Of a stretch of DNA of 64,000 bases, positions 35,482-47,935 are shown piece by piece (within the stretch, counting starts at the first letter, position 1; each line of letters begins with the position of its first letter). The DNA comes from Jaapia argillacea MUCL 33604 (taxonomy: Eukaryota; Basidiomycota; Agaricomycetes; Jaapiales; Jaapiaceae): NCBI GenBank assembly GCA_000697665.1, contig KL197720.1, positions 913,613-977,612 of the forward strand, in the 5' to 3' direction. The position numbers were made by a program, and so were the translations under genes. The notes beneath the pieces were generated by a model. The model worked only from the letters and a program-made list of their open reading frames with translations. It made no database searches and was not told the origin of the DNA.

Positions 35482-36712
35482 ATGCTCCGCGCAGTGCAAG
35501 TCCAAATATCTTGCACGATCCCCACTGTGAATCTGAATATTGATCTGTAGGAAACCAAAAAATGCTCGGTCAAAACGAGCTCTCGAGGCTCGCGAAGCCA
35601 AGGAAATTGAAGACACACGGACTGCAATTTTCATCAAGGGCACCCATACCGGCGAGGTGGTCAACAATGTTATGAAAGAACTTGTAAGCATGCTCATTAC
35701 GATCTCAAGCATGAGGAGATGACTGATATCTACCATCGCCCCCTTAGATGGCACTGAAACGCCCAGACGCCGTCTCGTTTTCCAAAAAGAATGCCATTCG
35801 ACCTTTCGAAGACGCCTCCTCTCTGGAGTTCTTCTCCCAGAAAAACGACGCTTCACTATTTGTGATTGGTCAGACTACGAAGAAGAGACCAGATGGACTG
35901 GTCCTAGTGAGGATGTTTGATAACAAGGTTCTTGACATGTGTGAATTGGGGGTGGACAAGTTCGTCAGTATGAACGAGTTCAAGGTTCGTTTTCTACTTC
36001 TCTCACATTTGATTGGAATGTCACTGAAAATCGATCGATTGATGGATAGACTCCAAAATCTACCCCTGGGCATAAGCCAATGCTCCATTTCGCCTCAGAC
36101 CTGTTTGACACTCACCCCCGCTTCATCCACATCAAATCCCTCCTTATCTCTTTTTTCAACGGTCAAGTCATCGATTCCATCCATCTCCAAGGAATCGAAC
36201 ACGTCATCTCCATCTCCCTATCTCCTACCCCCGCCTCCCTGGACACAACTTCCACCGACCTCCAATCACTACCAAAAGTTCATCTCCGAACCTACACCAT
36301 CAAACTCACCCCGTCTGGCACTCGCACCCCTCATGTCACACTCGTCCCAATGGGCCCGTCCCTCGATTTATCCCTCCGCCGGCATACACCACCGGAAGAG
36401 AATGCTCATTTGTACGGGTTGGCGATGAGGAAACCAAAATTGAAGAAGCAGGATTTAGACAAGGGGTTGGGTAAGAAGAAGAAGAATGTGGAAGTGGATG
36501 AGATGGGTGATGTTAGAGGAAGGATACATTTGGGCAAGCAGGACTTGAGTGGGCTAAGGGGGAAGAAGATGAAGGGGTTGAGGGAGGGAATGGAAGATGG
36601 GGATGCAGAAATGGAGAGCGATGGAGATGTGGAGATGGAGAGCGATGGAGACGACGACGACGAAGGAGAAGAAGCGGATGAAGAAGATCAACGGAAGCGA
36701 CAACGGCGGTAA
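35482..36712 (+). CDS. RPF2: Rpf2, Brix-domain 60S ribosome assembly factor
   Basis: Rpf2 works with Rrs1 to bring the 5S RNP into pre-60S particles in the nucleolus. Exons 35551-35683, 35748-35984 and 36050-36712 join in frame and align along the whole family: KPKNARSKRALEAREAK, then IRPFEDASSLEFFSQKNDAS, then KRPDGLVLVRMFDNKVLDM, then FDTHPRFIHIKSLLISFF, then PHVTLVP-MGPSLDL, then GRIHLGKQDLSGLRGKKMKG, and a long acidic/basic tail. The first exon is probably the tiny ATG at 35482 (M-L-R-A-V-Q, compare the family start M-I-R-T-V-K), but joining it at the visible GT-AG is one base out of frame, so the exact start is unresolved. Confidence 0.92.
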
Positions 36713-37047
36713 CGTTGCGATACCAGGTTCTGCACTTTATCATTGTGTTTTCTATCTGTTGTATCTAGTCTGCTACTCCCCTTCCGATGTTCGCCAATCC
36801 TTCCGCTTTTGTAATTTTTTTTGCAGATTTTTGTCAACTCTGCACCGATTGCCGAGGCAGTACATTAGAATGCTGCGAAGTGTGACGCTGGGCGGCGGTG
36901 ACGTCACAGCAATCCTCACCCCGAACTGCATTCTCTGCCTGTGGAAGGGACATGTTCCCAGCGTGCCCACCACTCCTCTTGCTCATCTCCACTTTCCTTC
37001 CCTTCCGTATTCATTTCCTTCATTCCTGAACCACAGATTTTCTTTCC
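36713..37047. other. intergenic, GLTP promoter
   Basis: Short region between RPF2 and the GLTP gene. It contains a TGACGTCA palindrome (36899-36906) and no gene. Confidence 0.5.
36899..36906 (+). promoter_or_regulatory. CRE-like palindrome TGACGTCA
   Basis: A perfect ATF/CREB consensus about 140 bases upstream of the GLTP start codon. Binding is inference from the motif. Confidence 0.45.
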
Positions 37048-37947
37048 ATGTCTCAGCCGTATTTCGAAACTGTCAAGGTATGAGTCAAAGATTAGATCAA
37101 CAGACCCTTCGTAGCGCTGACTTGGACTCTGGCATAGTCTTTCGCGGACGTTCCCATCGTTGAAGACGGAGTAGAGACGGTTGCATTCCTCGAAGCCTCA
37201 GATGGCCTCGTCTCAATGTTTGGTAAGTCACTTCCACTTCCCAACCATTCGTAGTCCGATGTTGACCCGAACACTACACAGACCTCTTCGGATCAGCGAT
37301 CTTCGGATTCGTACAAGACGATCTCCGAAGTAACATCTCCGTGAGTTCCCCTTGCTGCGTTTGGTCTGGCCAATGGATCTAATTAGAATATGATAGGGGG
37401 TCCGCGGGCGGTACACATCAACTGGAGAAAGCTCAACCACTCTTGAGAAACTCGTCATTGTCGAATCGAAAGAACAGCATCGACACGCCACTGGTTGTTT
37501 GGTTCGTTTGATGCGGTGCGTCACATACTCACCGCCCGCTCACTCCCCGAGGTGTGCTGACCGTGAGCGCCAATTACAACAGTGGCCTTGCCTTTACCTG
37601 TCAAGCCCTCCAAAATGCTCTCAATGACCGCCGTTCTGAGCTTCATGTCTGCTTCAAACGGTCATACGATGTCACACTTCGGCAACATCATTCCTTTATC
37701 ATTCGTTCCGTCGTAACCGTACGTCCCTTCACTCCGTACCACTCCAGCCATCTCATGATGTTGTTGGCTTCGTTGATAGGTGGCAATCCGTCACGTTCCA
37801 CGACGACCAGACTTCTTTAACCGTATCGCTCAGGGTGGATCCCACGAAAAACTTGATGAGGAGTTACAGAAATGGTTAGCTGGCCTTGACACCATCGTGA
37901 AGCATATGAAGAACTTCCTTGAGCAAGGAGGTCACGGAAGAGTGTGA
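37048..37947 (+). CDS. glycolipid transfer protein (GLTP, HET-C2-like)
   Basis: Six exons join in frame: 37048-37077, 37138-37222, 37282-37340, 37397-37515, 37583-37718 and 37780-37947, giving 198 residues, the usual GLTP length. The all-helical GLTP pattern is clear: SFADVPIVEDGVETVAFLEA, then GLVSMFDLFGSAIFGFVQDD, then GRYTS near the sphingolipid headgroup site, then TLEKLVIVE, then RLMRGLAFTCQAL, then HHSFIIRSVVTVAIRHVPRR and a C-terminal helix ending GGHGRV. It moves glycosphingolipids between membranes in the cytosol; in Podospora the homologue HET-C2 is also a heterokaryon incompatibility factor. The D-x3-N pair of the headgroup site is represented by the DDLRSN segment. Confidence 0.93.
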
Positions 37948-38285
37948 TCTTCTCGTCTCCGTCTGTGTCCGGGAACAGGATTCGCTCTTTGTGCTCTCGA
38001 GTTCGTCGCAGGATTCATAATTTCATTTTCGCCATCATCCGTATAAAATGGCTGCAGTACGATATGTAACACAAATATACAGGGTCTCAACCCGCGGATC
38101 TCTAATGTACATTGTAATTTATGTATGATACAGAATCGCTGAATACCATCAGCCAACGATGACCAAGAAAAACAATAAGAGACGAATAAGCGAGGAAAGC
38201 AAAAGATACAAATACAGGCCCGACGCCAGATAGTCCAAGAGACAGCAGAGAAACCCAAGAAAACAAGAAAATGCCGCCTTCTGGC
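37948..38285. other. intergenic, convergent 3' ends
   Basis: Between the GLTP gene (plus) and the C2HC finger gene (minus). No gene seen. Confidence 0.5.
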
Positions 38286-40730
38286 TTATGAAGTGATGCC
38301 TGCTCGTCCGATGACATCCCCGTTCACCGACCAAAGGCCTTCCAGGGCAGCAGTGACCTCTTCCCGATCATAGTGACTGTGTTTACGGGGAGGCATACTG
38401 ATATTGAGGAAGGAGACGAGAGTAGGAATGGTGAGCTGATCCTGGGAGTCATAGGTAGTGCTGAAAAGGTGAAAAATGGATGAATGGATGAACGAGGTCC
38501 TGCGTATAACGTGTTAAAATTGATTACTGAATGAAGAAAAAGGAATACTCGCCTTCCATTCGGAGTCTTCAGTTCGGCAAGACCTCGAGGAACTCTCGCG
38601 TGCATAGGGGAGGCATTCACACTACTGCCATGGCCATCCTCCATATCCGCATCACTCTCGTCGGAAACCACTCGCCGTCTCTTTTTCTGCCGCACCCGCT
38701 TAACGTCAACTTCTGTCCCATCCCCGTCCTCCAACTCATCCATTTCGACGTCTGCCTCCTCATCTCGACCGGATTCCCCACTCCCATCAGTACCTCGTAC
38801 ACTTCTCTCCTCCTTCCTCGGTCTGCCCCTTCCTCTCTTCTTGGCTGCCTTCTTCTCCAACATCACCTTCTTCTTCTTCTCCCTCCTCCTCTCCCTCAGA
38901 GCCTCTTCCTCACTCTCAACACCCTCCTCCGACTCTGGATCCTCCACTTCCATCTCGGGCTCAACAATTTCAGGCTCCAGGTGACCAGCAGTAGCAACAG
39001 TCCCTTTTTGTTCATTGCGTTGACGCTGCAACTCTTCTTGACGAGCCTTCATTTCTGCCATTTCTGCCGCCTTTTGCGCCCGTCGTTGTCTGAAATCTCA
39101 CAATGTCAGCCGAGCCCAAAAGAGACTTCAAAGAAGAAGCAGGAGTAGGACTCACGCTCGTCTCAAACACTTTCCCCGGTGCATTACCCAGGGATAAGCA
39201 CAGTAACTACTATCCTGCCTCAACTGTACCCATTTCTCGCATAAGGTACAATACACTCGATTTGCTTCAACCTGTCCTATCAGCGGATCCGCACGGAGGA
39301 AAGCAGCTCGCTGTTCGGCGTTTAGGCGACGAGTGGGTGTTTTCGTGTTAGAATTGACGGGGGAGGAAGGGGCCTCCGTAGCTATAGGAGTGTTGAGCGG
39401 TAGCTGGTCAAAAGAAGACGGTGGCGTGATGGGCTCTGAGATGGTTGACGAAGTCGAGGGGGGACCTTCGCCACTGAGCCGTGGATCAATGAGATCTGCA
39501 GTTGTTGAAGAGACGGGCTGAGAAAGAGCGGGTACCAGCCCATTATTCCTGGCGAACAAATATGGCCGTTAGCCAATGTGGGTGCATGAAATAAAATAAA
39601 TAAATCACCGAGCGACCGGGGAGACCGGTCCTCCAGAAGCCCTGCTGGTACTCGGCCGGTTTCTCTGCTCCTCCTCGCAAGCAGCTCGGTGTCTCAGCCA
39701 TCTCTTGACCCCGAAGTCATTATCAGCGTCTTCGGCGCCGCCTGCTTCACCTTCCTCTGTGTCTGGATTAAGAGATACCCAAACAGCACACATGTTGCAC
39801 AAAACGCGTTCTCCATCGAACTTCCTTACTTCAGGATCCCTCGAAAATATCGTGGATCGTGGATCGGCAGGTGCAATGCCGTCGGGACCGAGAGCGCTGG
39901 AGCTGGCTTTGAGACCTCTGAAAGTGCCAGAAGAGATGTCAGTAATACAGTTACTTCTAAAGGAAAGTCCAGTGCTTCACGAGGAATGGAAAGCAATCGG
40001 AAGCGAAGAAGAGATGGATGTGCCAGAAGTCGAACGAGAACCGATAATAGATTAATCAGGCTAAACTCTTACCCAAGGCCTTTTCTCGCGAGACAGCTCT
40101 TCCGATGCGCATCCCAAGGAATGGAGCAATAGGTCGAATTGGGACGGAGCCGAATCCATTTGCTACAGTTGGCACAGAGCACCCTGTAGGCCTCAAATTG
40201 GGCGACGTATGGGTCGGTTCGGAGGTAGGATATTCGTTCCTCTTCGGTGCGTTTAGCTCGGCGACGTTTGGAAGGAGCACCCGGGCTGGCCGTGACCGTC
40301 GGACTGAGTAAAGCTGATGTAGCGGTCAGGGGACTAGCCGAAGATGGGTGAGTGGGAGGGAGGAGGATCGCCGGAGTAGCACTGTCCGGAGCGGGTTGGA
40401 CAGATGCGACGCTGTTAACATATGGAGTTCAGAGGAGTTCGCGTTATCTCAAAATCCAGCAGTGGACGTACCACGACGCTCGGTGGGCATCCCAATGCTT
40501 CAAGGTGAAGCCGCCGGTCGCTTCATCTCTAAATGAGATTCCAGCACCGCAAAATTCGCAGATAACTCGGCCCGTCGCGTACTCGCCAGTTGGTGGGTCC
40601 ACAGGTGCTGATCCGTTTACTGGGTCATCAGACGGGCGGGGAGGGGTCTCAAAACCTTGCTCTCTGCCCATCAGTTAGGTCAGAAGAGACGAAAGATGTA
40701 GGAAATACGGGGGACTTACTGTCCATCCAT
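38286..40730 (-). CDS. protein with four C2HC finger-like repeats and an AT-hook
   Basis: Seven exons on the minus strand splice exactly in frame: 40730-40720, 40663-40472, 40411-40073, 39917-39609, 39548-39156, 39089-38553 and 38460-38286, giving 651 residues. Four repeats follow the plan C-x2-C ... W-x2-H-x3-C: CEFC...WDAHRASC, CANC...WDAHRKSC, CNMC...WLRHRAAC and CTLC...WVMHRGKC. They are spaced by Pro/Ser/Thr linkers. Exon 6 is Glu/Lys-rich and carries an AT-hook core (KKRGRGRPRKEE) and basic clusters. The last intron uses a GC donor (GCGAGT, 38552). The first exon is only 11 nt. A zinc-dependent nuclear DNA-binding role is inference; repeats of this kind occur in other mushroom hypothetical proteins. 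Confidence 0.8.
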
Positions 40731-42267
40731 ATTAGCAGTAGGTTTCTCGACCCTGATAGGATAGTGTGCTCCTGTGCCTCAGCGAGATGCAGGCTAAGCT
40801 CCAGGAAACGTTGAAGGGTGGAGTTTTGGGCTGGACGACGAGGTGTTGGTAGAAAAGTGGGTGGGGGAAAGGCGGAGGATGAACGAAAGCAAACGGTCGA
40901 GGATCAGCCAGCACATTTGGGTAATTGAATTATTATGACAAGATTAGCATGTTCCGGGAAATTGGGAAAACAAACACAGAACGGTTCCCACAATACCTCC
41001 GCAATGTTTCTTTTTCTGTCTCCATTCCAGGAACATGAAAAAACATACGCTCCTTTCGCGAACTTGGTGTATTTTCATCGCCATCCTCGATTCATCACCT
41101 TCATCACCTTCATCAACACAAGTATATCTGACTGCAACCCCGATTTTTTTAAACTGGAGGCTGTCCAACTGACGACTCGAAGGAGGGCAGACCTTTGTTT
41201 CCAGAAATGTTCTAGACATAAGGCACTTCCAAAGTGGCCTTGTGATTTCTGACGATCACATTCATCCTCTTATTTCATCTCATGTCAGATCAACTCTGAT
41301 ATCTGCAAATGGTTCAATTGGCTCTGCTGCATTCGATTGTGGAGCCCCACGTCGTTTGTCAGGCTCTTCTTCCAACATGATCGGGAGTATAGACCTTCCT
41401 GATCAACGAATCACGGTTTTCCACCGCCTATATTGGGGGACATACACGAGCCAGAGTGAGCCCTGCTAGAGGAAGATCCGATGAAGAAATATCTGCTCTT
41501 GGGCCTGGACAGGCGACGTAGAGTATTTCTCAAGAATGGGTTAATTTTTCCTCTCATTTACCCTGCAAGTTATGGATGATCCCTATAGCCAAAACGAGTT
41601 CCAAAGAGGGAAGACTCAACCTTCCTCCAGAGTTGAGTTGCAAATTTTCTTTGCTCGTAGTTTCGTGTCGATAGTACCGTCCCTCGCGAGACTAGTACTG
41701 ACGGGCTTTCGGCCTCAGCCAAGCCATCTCTACCATTGCCTCGCCTCTCAAGCTCTCACGACGGGTCGGGAGTGAACTCAGGCCCGAACTCAATGTCGCT
41801 TCTGAGTTCATACTCACCGTGTGCTCGTTGAAACCGTGCTACACCACCATACCGGGGGGATGTTTTCCAGAGGTCGATTCAGAGGCACGACAACGGTCTT
41901 GCACTCGAGGTCAGCTTGTCACTGATTGAGGTCGTTTTGACGTCCCTAGCGCAAATCAATTGAGCATCGGCTGATCTCAAATGTCCGTGCGACGTTTGAC
42001 ACTCAGACCCCAATGAGACATTTCTTGCTACCTCTGGTAGACAGTTAATTCAACCTTGGCGAAACAACACATAGTGGTAACACAGAGCTTTACGAATATA
42101 CAGTATTTTATTCAATTATCATTCCACTGCTCATACATATCTCGAGTTGGTCCGGACAGAGATGGAGAAACAGTCATGACATTGTAATGGTATACGGACA
42201 TTGGGCCTTAATGGTGTGGTATCTCAATAACCCAGCTCCGAGCAAGCCCTCAACCTGGAGAATGGAG
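40731..42267. other. intergenic up to the assembly gap
   Basis: The promoter of the finger gene, then about 1.3 kb with only short frames. Nothing recognised. Confidence 0.4.
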
Positions 42268-43264
42268 NNNNNNNNNNNNNNNNNNNNNNNNNNNNNNNNN
42301 NNNNNNNNNNNNNNNNNNNNNNNNNNNNNNNNNNNNNNNNNNNNNNNNNNNNNNNNNNNNNNNNNNNNNNNNNNNNNNNNNNNNNNNNNNNNNNNNNNNN
42401 NNNNNNNNNNNNNNNNNNNNNNNNNNNNNNNNNNNNNNNNNNNNNNNNNNNNNNNNNNNNNNNNNNNNNNNNNNNNNNNNNNNNNNNNNNNNNNNNNNNN
42501 NNNNNNNNNNNNNNNNNNNNNNNNNNNNNNNNNNNNNNNNNNNNNNNNNNNNNNNNNNNNNNNNNNNNNNNNNNNNNNNNNNNNNNNNNNNNNNNNNNNN
42601 NNNNNNNNNNNNNNNNNNNNNNNNNNNNNNNNNNNNNNNNNNNNNNNNNNNNNNNNNNNNNNNNNNNNNNNNNNNNNNNNNNNNNNNNNNNNNNNNNNNN
42701 NNNNNNNNNNNNNNNNNNNNNNNNNNNNNNNNNNNNNNNNNNNNNNNNNNNNNNNNNNNNNNNNNNNNNNNNNNNNNNNNNNNNNNNNNNNNNNNNNNNN
42801 NNNNNNNNNNNNNNNNNNNNNNNNNNNNNNNNNNNNNNNNNNNNNNNNNNNNNNNNNNNNNNNNNNNNNNNNNNNNNNNNNNNNNNNNNNNNNNNNNNNN
42901 NNNNNNNNNNNNNNNNNNNNNNNNNNNNNNNNNNNNNNNNNNNNNNNNNNNNNNNNNNNNNNNNNNNNNNNNNNNNNNNNNNNNNNNNNNNNNNNNNNNN
43001 NNNNNNNNNNNNNNNNNNNNNNNNNNNNNNNNNNNNNNNNNNNNNNNNNNNNNNNNNNNNNNNNNNNNNNNNNNNNNNNNNNNNNNNNNNNNNNNNNNNN
43101 NNNNNNNNNNNNNNNNNNNNNNNNNNNNNNNNNNNNNNNNNNNNNNNNNNNNNNNNNNNNNNNNNNNNNNNNNNNNNNNNNNNNNNNNNNNNNNNNNNNN
43201 NNNNNNNNNNNNNNNNNNNNNNNNNNNNNNNNNNNNNNNNNNNNNNNNNNNNNNNNNNNNNNNN
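42268..43264. other. assembly gap (997 N)
   Basis: A run of N. Open frames reported across it are artefacts. Confidence 0.99.
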
Positions 43265-45234
43265 CCTCTGGGCAGGCTCAGGGGAGCCAACGTTGAAATG
43301 CACAACATTCTGGTGTCACTAAGGTGGTGTCCCAGAGCCCTGCGTGATGTTGTGGAGGCAATGCCAAGGTGACATTTCCGGAACGGCAGACGGACGTTTC
43401 CGCAAACGATAGGTTGAGACAGCTCTGAGAACGACAACCTGACCTCCATCCTGGGCACGAAAAAATCTATCATTTGATCACATAACAATAACAACTTTTT
43501 GAGATCCTGTTGACAGTTTACAGGTTTGGTGGTGTACTCTTCGAGTCCGGAGTATTAGACAGATTGCGCGATTACTGCTCCTGTAATCCCAGTCTCTCGA
43601 CACTGTTCTTAGTACTGCCAAGGTCCCGTAATTGATACAATCAGTTTACAGTACGCTATACAAGCGAGTAGCCTGAGGGTATGTGTCAGCGTTTCTATGG
43701 ATCCTGCGTGCGGTAACGTTCCTGAATGTTTGGCTGCACATCGGAAGAGTTCCACCAACCTGAAACCTGCCGGGGTTACTTCCCCTGTTCACGATGAAGT
43801 ATGCGGATGATCCTTACAGCGAGCAATCAGTTTGAGGGTTCCCGTACTCAGTCTAAACGTTCACGAGACACGGCAATGAAGCTGCAACCGAGGTGGGCGA
43901 GCCAGCCTCAAGATCTCCTCCATATGCTCAAAACCACCCATGTTCATTTGGTGGTTCGTTCGGGTTGCACCAACACGGACCTGCGGCAACGTAGCCCAGT
44001 TCCAGTGGGCGACCCACATCTACGGCCACCTGTCTCATATCGAGAGCGGTAGTAGTGTCTATCCGCCGGATCCTAGGTAAAAAAGGATGGGTAAACGATG
44101 GTATGGAACACAGCTTCGAAAATAGCGATAGGGCTGAGGAGGTGCTGGAGAGGAGTTGACGAGAGTATCACCCACGCATGTGTGGCTGCCATTTGCAGAC
44201 TACGTATATTTCCCTTGCTAGTGGTCACCGATGAACCTCGACCTTCAGTTGAAGCAATGGCCAAGGTTAGGGTCTTGGGCACATCACAGACAGAGGGAAC
44301 GAACCGGTGCCGAGGGAGGGGAAGACAAGATGGTCCGCTTGCAATCAGCGGAATAATCGAAGCTCACTGAAATGGTCCCAGAATGTGATTTCAGGAGAAA
44401 TCATGCGACAGAACCAGCGGAACTCGCCGCAACAAAGGCCTTCTAATCTCATCTCGCGACAAATTATAGCACGGCCGTGGTCACCCGCCCCAGAAGAAAG
44501 CACCTCACCTCTGCGAACGTTTGGGACCTCAGGACATAATCAAGTCATGGCAAAATCTAGATGAACATCGATATGGGGTCTGCGAATTGCTGCATTGAGG
44601 ACATCAGCTGTTACGGTTTCAGGACCCCTTTCGAATCTCACCTCGACCGTGAACGACTCACTAGGAAGTGTGGGATGATGGAGACACATCCGTTGATCGC
44701 ATTTTACGAGGGCAGGCATACCAGGTGACCAGGAAGGAGGCAGTCGGACACAGGGTGGTCCCTCCAAACCCCATGCTGACGAAAAGGTGATCATGGAAGC
44801 GTATCCCGGACAAGCCCACAGTAGAGCCACCTTCAGTCCCTGATCAAAGGGGATCCAATCCCCTTCGAGGCTTGCGAAGTCGGATACAATGCTTAAAGCG
44901 CCGACATATCACCGAACGGCGAAGTCCCAAGAACGTTATGCAGGAAAAGCCAGGACAGATGAGAATAGAGAAAAGCGATGGCATATGCAAAGGGTTCAAA
45001 TTCCTCAAAACAGATGGAGTAAAGTAAACTCGCCGACATAAGACAAGAGAGCATTGACAGGCCTCGTCAAAGCAGGGCTGCATAGACAAAGACGGCAAGC
45101 TATGGGGTGGTCGCAGTTTTCTTTGCTTCTTCTCGGAAAGCCTCGCGCTCCGTGGCAGATTCTGAGTACCCAAACGATCGGAATACTGGCCCATCGCTTT
45201 CAGTGTCGCCGACGACCTACCAGCCAAGATCGAG
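43265..45234. other. intergenic, no gene recognised
   Basis: A minus-strand frame at 44540-44830 (segments CVRLPPSWSPGMPALVKCDQ and FTVEVRFERGPETVTADVL) looks somewhat protein-like but has no family match and no splice partners I could find. The rest is short frames. Confidence 0.3.
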
Positions 45235-46742
45235 TCAACCCACGAGCCAGCAGATAAATTGATGAAGCGAACGCACAGGAACCTGAACTTCGATACGAAG
45301 AGACGGGTTGACAGCCTGTTTATCCCAGTCGGTGCCGTCCTGAAGGGACGCACGGGCATTCCTAAAAAAATCATTAGAGTGGTGGTTGATTGAGGTAACA
45401 TCGATAAACCCACAAGATGATCAGAAAAGACATGGCATAAAGTTTGCCGAGAATAGCTTGGAAGAACAAGAACCAATAGTTGCCTCCTTCCTGTTAGAAC
45501 ATCCAATTTTGGAACAGATTTTATCACATATCTCCAGCCTACTTACGTTAACCATGTAGATTATAGCGGCGAGGAGCGCGCAGAGTGAAGGTGGGACTGC
45601 AGCCTCCCACGACATGGAGATGAGTCGACGCAGAATCTAGATTATTTCGTTTGGTTAGCCATGACGGATACGAGGTGTAACGGCACTCACCCGCCGAAAA
45701 TGACGAGTATAAGCGCTTCCTCGAGCACGGAGGAGCGAGGTTAATACTTTGGGAGGATAAAATTAGGTCAATAGTATGGTTATCATGGTTGGAGATACAC
45801 ACTAATCGTGGTGACAGATATATCAAGCACTAGGATGTATTAAAATAAGTGTGCGGTGCCGTGAGGATGCAAACTGACCAGCAGTTAAAATTAAGTTCAA
45901 GTCAACTGAACAATTAGGTGAGCCACTAAAAAGTCATGGTGCAAGGAATCATACTTACATGGGGTATTGAGCTAGTGTCGCTGGGTCAGAAGAAAAAGCA
46001 TCCACTGCGAAAAAATGATATTACTGACCGGGATGAGATAAATCGGCGGTCCCATAGGTGGGATGACCATAGAGAACATGGCCACCGCAACATAAATGCT
46101 GAGAGCGATATTGGCAAGGAGCAAAGCTACCAATGGCACCTGATACACGAGCAAGATTGTCAAATGTACGATCAAGGGAGTATGTAAGAGGAAACACCCA
46201 CGAGGATGAGCCAACTCTTATCGGTGAGCTTTGCGTGACAGATATTAAAATAGCAACGCCTCAAACTCGGAAAGGACACTTACGATCCAACAACGCCGGA
46301 TCAGAAAGCATTGAATCGGGGAGGCTAATGCCGCTGTCTTTTGGAGTATGTCATGGGAGGTTCGCGGAGAAGATAGGAACAAGCGGGCGAACCACAATAC
46401 TCTGTATCCGATCCTGCCAATGCAGCTCAATAATTACTGGCCAAACGCCGAAATTCTGAACAAAAATATGCCAGTGTGCGTAGAACACCGTCGCAGTTTG
46501 ATATCTTAGGTGGTGGGTGTGAGCTTGGTCGTTGAGGGGGAATCGAATGCTTACAAGGCAACGATGCTAACGAAGCCAACTGTGTATTTCACTTGGGGAC
46601 TCTCGTGTCGGGATCGATTCCAAAACGAAATCGACATATCGACGAGAAGGCCGGTTTGAAGCGATTGAACAATGGCATCGGCAACCAGAGGGCCCAGATA
46701 CTTGCTTGGGTGCTGCTGCAACTGCGTGATGATTGACGCCAT
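45235..46742 (-). CDS. DUF6534-type seven-span membrane protein, copy D
   Basis: The fourth family member. From the ATG at 46742: HPSKYLGPLVADAIVQSLQT, then LLVDMSISFWNRSRHE, then FVQNFGVWPVIIELHWQDR, then ASPIQCFLIRRCWI, then DKSWLILVPLVALLLANIAL, then VLDISVTTIS, then YTRHFRRILRRLISMSWEAA, then YWFLFFQAILGKLYAMSFLI and NARASLQDGTDW, ending after HQFICWLVG at 45235. All junctions I traced hold phase with GT-AG introns. The W-x7-W segment is contiguous, as in copy C. It is separated from copies A-C by about 10 kb that includes RPF2, GLTP and the finger gene. Function unknown. Confidence 0.78.
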
Positions 46743-47935
46743 AGTGCGAGTGGACGAAAAGGAGTGTGTGAAGTGCAACCTGAACGGTTGGGCTATTGAA
46801 GAACGACCTGTCAGGTGGGAGTTGTGCGCCGCAAAGCTAGAGCATACGTGGAGAGGCTATAACATATCAATGGGTATGTCTTCGACGTCAAGGCTCTAAA
46901 TTAAGATCCCAAGACATCTGGGAGTCCGGCATGAAATTGGAGTTTTACGTTAGAGTTCACCCAAGTCCTGAACGCCAAGACATACAAATGAGGCGACGGC
47001 TGGCCAACCTGCCAATTACTTTTCGTCCTGGTGACATCCACCCGTCTTCGAGAAGCTACGTAGGCCGCGGTGAATGAATTGCTCGTGTGATCGGTGTACG
47101 TCCTTGGGCTCAAGTACTTATGCGAGCACGAACTCTTCAGCCTTGGAGGAGGATGTTGGCCCGTGGCCTCGGCCTGAGCCTGTCATATAATCTTGTCATT
47201 TAAGCTTCGCCCGCTTGTCGGCCTTCAGTGGCGTTGATGGTGATCGAGCCCTGCGTTGATGTGATCCCTCCGCCACGTCTACATCAGTAAAACCGTAGCC
47301 GAGCCATACCTGCATACCACACCATACCAATAAACTGGTCCATACCTTCCCATACCACCTCGATATTTTAGAGATGCCGCCGCCCATTGGGGCAAAACCG
47401 TCGACAGATTGCCCCATACTGTTGTTCCTCATAGATAGGTTGGTCCCAGCCTAAGCAACAGGCGGCAAGTCGTGGAGTATAATGAGGGGATTCGAAGTAT
47501 TTTCAGGCTTCTATCGGCGGCCTGGGACGCCTAACGCCCAGCTCCTACCCACCCCACAGTGAGGAAATGGTACCAATAGCCGTATCGATAACCGTGACAG
47601 CCCCCGAGAGAATGAATGTGTTTAATAGAAGTCAGGTTGCACCTTCAACACTGAGTAGTAGCCGTGTACCTTGTCCCATCTCAAAGGGTCTAATCCAAGA
47701 TGATCAGGGTCACCAGGGACCTCGTGGAAGTCTTGCTCTTACGATCCGTGAACGGATAACGGAGAGTCGATCATTCATATCCATTTGGGCCTCAGAAGCT
47801 CCACACCTCCGTGGATATATTCTTCGTTGATAACAGTGAACACTGACAGTTTTCAAAACAGCATTCCGAAGAGGTCGCTTCATGACATATAAGTAGAAGG
47901 CAAATATATTCGACGGCTCATCGAAGAAGCGGGCA
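46743..47935. other. intergenic with one short dispersed repeat
   Basis: No gene recognised. Holds the short CCATACC repeat copy and otherwise short frames. Confidence 0.4.
47287..47375. repeat. CCATACC-rich dispersed repeat, short copy
   Basis: Begins CCGTAGCCGAGCCATACC and ends CCCATACCACCTCGATATTT, matching the two ends of the longer copy at 22508-22855. The middle is a string of CCATACC/CATACC units. Confidence 0.7.

Noticed and set aside
42187-43494. Three long open frames across the N run
   Set aside because: They exist only because N codons are read as open; the region is an assembly gap.
44540-44830. Minus-strand frame near the assembly gap
   Set aside because: Somewhat protein-like but unsupported by introns, start context or a known family.
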